Of a stretch of DNA of 64,000 bases, positions 61,712 to 64,000 are shown one piece after another (position 1 is the stretch's first letter; every line of letters begins with the position of its first letter). Origin of the DNA: Micromonospora sp. NBC_01699 (GTDB lineage: Bacteria > Actinomycetota > Actinomycetes > Mycobacteriales > Micromonosporaceae); NCBI RefSeq assembly GCF_036250065.1, contig NZ_CP109199.1, forward strand, positions 6,880,001 to 6,944,000, given 5' to 3'. The position numbers and the translations under genes are program-made. The notes under the pieces are model-generated. The model did not search any database. It was not told where the DNA came from and saw only the letters and a program-made list of their open reading frames with translations.

Positions 61712-62683
61712 TCAGTCCGGGGCGTACGGCTGGAGCAGGCGGAACAGGGCCAGCCACTGCTCCGGCCAGACGAACCCGACCGGGGTGTCGACGGCCAGCC
61801 GGGTCGCCCGGCAGGCGGCGTCGAGTCGCGACCGTGGATAGCGTCGGCGCAGCGACCCGTACAGCGAACCGCCCTCGCCACCGAAACCCAGCTCCACCAA
61901 CCGCTGGTACGCCGGCAACAGCGCCGGTGCCACCAGTGGACTGACCCGCCGGTCCAGCCGGAGAATGCCCGCGTCCACCCGGGGTACGGGACGGAACGCC
62001 GACCGGGGCACCCGGCCCGCCAGCCGCCAGTGCAACGACGGCCAGGTGAGCACCGTGAGCCGGCTCCACCGGCCATAGTCACCGGTGCGTTTGCGGGCGT
62101 ACTCCAGTTGGGTGAGCAGGGTCGCCGAGGTGAGCCGGGGTGCCCGCAGGCACCGGTCGACCACCCCGGCGGTCAGCGCCCACGGGATGTTGCCCACCAC
62201 CGCGTACGGCTCGTCGGGTGCGCGGGCGGCGAGGAAATCCTCGGCCAGGCAGGTGACGTTCGTCAGCGGTGCGCAGGTGTCGGCCAGCACCGGGACCAGG
62301 TACGGGTCGATCTCGTACGCCAGCACCCGGCCGGACCGCGCGGCCAGTGCCCGGGTCAGCACCCCGCGCCCGGCGCCCACCTCGACGACCAGGTCGTCCG
62401 GTCCGGGCCGGGCGGCGGCCACGATCTGCCGGACGGCGTCGGGATGATGCAGGAAGTTCTGCGACAGTACGCGACGGGACCGGTCACGCTCGGTGTTCCG
62501 GCCCGGCTGACGGCCCGCTTGCCGGGCGGCCCCGGCGGCCGAGGGTGGCCCGTTGTCGGGTTGCCGCGTGAGTGGGGACGGCCCGCTCTCGGGTTGCCGC
62601 GCGGGCGGGGGTGGCTCGTTGTCAGGGTGCCGGGCGGTCCCGGCGGGTTGGTGCGGTCGGTTGACGGGTTGGCGAGGTGCCAC
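61712..62683 (-). CDS. ErmE-like 23S rRNA (adenine-N6) dimethyltransferase
   Basis: 323 residues from the GTG at 62683, which has AAGGA 8 bases upstream; the in-frame GTG at 62809 is less likely. After about 65 repetitive Pro/Arg residues the Erm domain begins at GRNTERDRSRRVLSQNFL. It has the SAM loop VVEVGAGRGVLTRALAA, acidic YEIDPYLVPVL, and LLTQLEYARKRTGDYGRWSR, nearly the same as ErmE. The catalytic motif IV reads NIPW where Erm/KsgA enzymes have N/A-I/L-P-Y. Predicted to methylate A2058 and give macrolide-lincosamide-streptogramin B resistance. Confidence 0.88.
   Translation of the reverse strand: MAPRQPVNRPHQPAGTARHPDNEPPPPARQPESGPSPLTRQPDNGPPSAAGAARQAGRQPGRNTERDRSRRVLSQNFLHHPDAVRQIVAAARPGPDDLVVEVGAGRGVLTRALAARSGRVLAYEIDPYLVPVLADTCAPLTNVTCLAEDFLAARAPDEPYAVVGNIPWALTAGVVDRCLRAPRLTSATLLTQLEYARKRTGDYGRWSRLTVLTWPSLHWRLAGRVPRSAFRPVPRVDAGILRLDRRVSPLVAPALLPAYQRLVELGFGGEGGSLYGSLRRRYPRSRLDAACRATRLAVDTPVGFVWPEQWLALFRLLQPYAPD
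62547..62645 (-). repeat. 33-base tandem repeat in the erm N-terminal extension
   Basis: Three imperfect 33-base units (starts 62547, 62580, 62613), each encoding an 11-residue variant of RQPDNGPPxxx. In frame, so it extends a disordered N-terminus without disrupting the enzyme. Confidence 0.75.
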
Positions 62684-63080
62684 GGCCGGTGTCCTTGTCT
62701 GCCGCCACGGTGAACAGGACCGGGCGGCGATCCGGACAGGCACGACGAGTCGGGGCCTGTCCGAGCGGGATCTGGACTCGGATCGGCCCTGGGTGTGCGC
62801 GGCGGACACGGCGCAGCGGAGCCACTGGACCGGCCTGGTGCCGTCCAGCGGGCTCGGAAGATCAGGCGGCGTGCACGTCCTGGCAGACCAGGGCCGTACG
62901 CCGGACTCGCGGGCGGGACGCCAACAGCTGGCCCCACGCGGCCGGCGCGGCGGCCACGTTGATCAGGGCATGCGTGAACGTGCACATGGCGGCCACGCTA
63001 ACCATGGGCGATATCCCCGGCAACCGATTTCCGGCGGCGGGACACCCGAAACTCAGCCCGGCGGCGGGACGCCCCGAAAC
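62684..63080 (-). promoter_or_regulatory. Leader/promoter region of the erm-like gene
   Basis: 397 bases. From the gene outward it holds a hairpin with a 9-base-pair CGGACAGGC/GCCTGTCCG stem (62733-62763), 49 bases upstream of the GTG; a short candidate leader ORF (62862-63005); and one copy of a tandem duplication (63033-63059). A hairpin plus short ORF would fit the translational or transcriptional attenuation known for erm genes, but no drug-responsive leader peptide motif is recognisable. Confidence 0.4.
62862..63005 (-). CDS. Candidate 47-residue leader ORF upstream of erm-like gene
   Basis: ATG at 63005 (GGGGAT upstream), second Met at residue 7; TGA at 62862. The product starts MVSVAAMCTFTHALINVAAA and ends ALVCQDVHAA. 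It lacks similarity I can name. It is in the right place and orientation to be an erm leader peptide, but it could be a chance ORF in GC-rich DNA. Confidence 0.25.
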   Translation of the reverse strand: MVSVAAMCTFTHALINVAAAPAAWGQLLASRPRVRRTALVCQDVHAA

Positions 63081-63087
63081 TCAGCCC
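63033..63087. repeat. 27/28-base tandem duplication spanning a stop codon
   Basis: Copies at 63033-63059 and 63060-63087 differ by one substitution-plus-insertion site. The right copy contains the TGA stop of the minus-strand oxidoreductase (63081-63083); the left copy is a duplicate downstream of the gene. Confidence 0.88.
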
Positions 63088-63986
63088 GGCAGCCGGACCG
63101 TACGGCTCTGCCGGCGGGCCGCCTCGGCGGCGTCGAGTACGGCCACCACCTCCCGGCCGAACCGTACGTCACACGGGTGGTCCCGGGCACCGGAGTCGAC
63201 GTCCTCGACCAACTGGTCCAGGGCCAGCGAGAGGGCCTCCACGGCGGTGCCGTTCCCGCTCGGCACGCTTTCCACCCCGTTCTCGCCGTAGAAGACGAAG
63301 TCGAAGGTCCGGGCCGCCGGTGCCGCGTTCAGGGTCAGCGAGAGGGTGCTGGTCGCGCCGGTGACGTGGGCGAGCATCAGGTGGATGGTGTCGCGTGGGC
63401 CGTCCAGCGCGGACACCTGGGTCACCCGGCCGAGCACCGGCACGATGATCGACAGGGCGTGCGGGCCGATGTCCCAGAGCGCGCCCCGCTCCCGCCGCCA
63501 CGGCGACGCGCCGTACGGGTTTCCCGGCTCGAAGATCGAGGCGAACATGGTGGCGCGGGCGCCGTACCAGCCGCCGGCGGCCGCGGTCGAGCTGAGGAAT
63601 CCGGCCACGTTCGGGTGGAACCGATTGGTGAAGAAGACCAGCGACGCCACCCCGGCCCGCGCGGTGGCGCTCATCACCCGCTCCGCGTCGGGCAGGCTCA
63701 GCGCCAGCGGCTTGTCCAGCAGCAGGTGCTTGCCGGCGATGGCGGCCTGGACCGCTATGTCAGCCTGGATGTCCGGCGGTAGCGCCACGGAGACCGCGTC
63801 GACCGTCTCGATCAACTCGTCCACGTCGTCGAAGGCCGGTACGCCGTACCGCTGGCCCAGCGCCCTGGTCTTGTCGTGGTCACGGCCCCAGATGCCGGCG
63901 AGTTGCGCCTTCGGGTGCGCGGCGAGCGCCGCCGCGTGTGTCTCGGCGGCCCAGTGACCCGTGCCGAACAGCCCGAACCGTAGCAA
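63081..63986 (-). CDS. Gfo/Idh/MocA-family NAD(P)-dependent oxidoreductase
   Basis: 301 residues from a TTG at 63986 with GAGGAG 6 bases upstream. Rossmann N-terminus RFGLFGTGHWAAETHAAALA, then VALPPDIQADIAVQAAIAGK and the conserved HLLLDKPLALS with the EKP-like DKP lysine; C-terminal alpha/beta domain with RGALWDIGPHALSIIVPVLG. Family members oxidise sugars, inositols or similar polyols; substrate unknown. It heads toward the erm leader region. Full length lies inside the window. Confidence 0.88.
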   Translation of the reverse strand: MLRFGLFGTGHWAAETHAAALAAHPKAQLAGIWGRDHDKTRALGQRYGVPAFDDVDELIETVDAVSVALPPDIQADIAVQAAIAGKHLLLDKPLALSLPDAERVMSATARAGVASLVFFTNRFHPNVAGFLSSTAAAGGWYGARATMFASIFEPGNPYGASPWRRERGALWDIGPHALSIIVPVLGRVTQVSALDGPRDTIHLMLAHVTGATSTLSLTLNAAPAARTFDFVFYGENGVESVPSGNGTAVEALSLALDQLVEDVDSGARDHPCDVRFGREVVAVLDAAEAARRQSRTVRLPG

Positions 63987-64000
63987 CGCCGGCTCCTCTC

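Noticed and set aside
43250-63986. Secondary metabolite biosynthetic cluster
   Set aside because: A glycosyltransferase, esterase and Erm gene are present but there is no PKS, NRPS, terpene or other core biosynthetic gene; the neighbours are metal, surface and regulatory genes.

Overview
The window is about 71-72% G+C, uses GTG and TTG starts freely, and packs genes with 1-4 base stop/start overlaps. It carries the atp, glyA, prmC, prfA, rpmE, rho, thrB, thrC, hom, lysA, argS neighbourhood in the arrangement usual for actinomycetes. With the rich set of regulators and secreted proteins this points to a Micromonosporaceae-type chromosome (Micromonospora or a close relative). That placement is inference from gene content and order, not a database match.

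Layout. (1) 1-13 kb, almost all minus strand: the F1Fo ATP synthase operon (atpI-like, atpZ, B, E, F, H, A, G and the start of atpD), then glyA, a low-molecular-weight phosphatase, the t6A gene sua5, prmC, prfA and rpmE. A plus-strand diguanylate cyclase sits between prmC and prfA. (2) 13.2-15.2 kb: a two-gene plus-strand RNA repair cassette (T4 RNA ligase 1-like ligase and T4 Pnkp-like kinase/phosphatase) placed between rpmE and rho. (3) 15.3-31 kb: rho with a repeat-expanded Arg/Asn/Asp insertion, thrB, then an accessory block (ribbon-helix-helix protein, SPFH protein, MFS exporter, RND pump, divergent MarR regulator) that separates thrB from thrC-hom-lysA-argS. (4) 31-33.6 kb: DUF3105 and DUF305 membrane-anchored proteins, a decayed IS630-type transposase relative, and tRNA-Arg(CCG).

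(5) 33.7-36.5 kb, just after the tRNA: small accessory genes (DUF1330 protein with a divergent XRE regulator, a RAMA-like protein, a DUF433/DUF5615 toxin-antitoxin pair), with short perfect palindromes in the promoter regions. (6) 36.5-44.5 kb: a secreted subtilase with a six-repeat C-terminus; a translationally coupled HxlR-YCII-ECF42 sigma operon; a dinucleotide-binding reductase; a GAP-family membrane protein with its TetR regulator; a GT1 glycosyltransferase. (7) 44.6-54.3 kb: a two-component system and a copper/metal envelope cluster (YcnI, CopD-CtaG fusion, CopC, CDF transporter, an undescribed polytopic protein with a cupredoxin-like lipoprotein, a second CopC-like protein). (8) 54.4-64 kb: a c-di-AMP (ydaO-type) riboswitch ahead of a coiled-coil secreted hydrolase-like protein, a large inverted repeat, a MarR regulator, a lipoprotein, a ManD-type dehydratase, an erythromycin-esterase family protein, a WxL-like/DUF916 surface pair, an ErmE-like 23S rRNA methyltransferase, and a Gfo/Idh/MocA oxidoreductase.

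The strongest points for follow-up are the RNA repair cassette beside rho, the riboswitch, the ErmE-like gene with an unusual NIPW motif, and a recurring kind of short tandem duplication. In three places the duplicated unit spans the stop codon of a minus-strand gene; elsewhere in-frame duplications expand disordered segments (Rho, ThrB, CopD, Erm, glycosyltransferase, DUF3105 protein). All functions are read from motifs by eye; no search was run.
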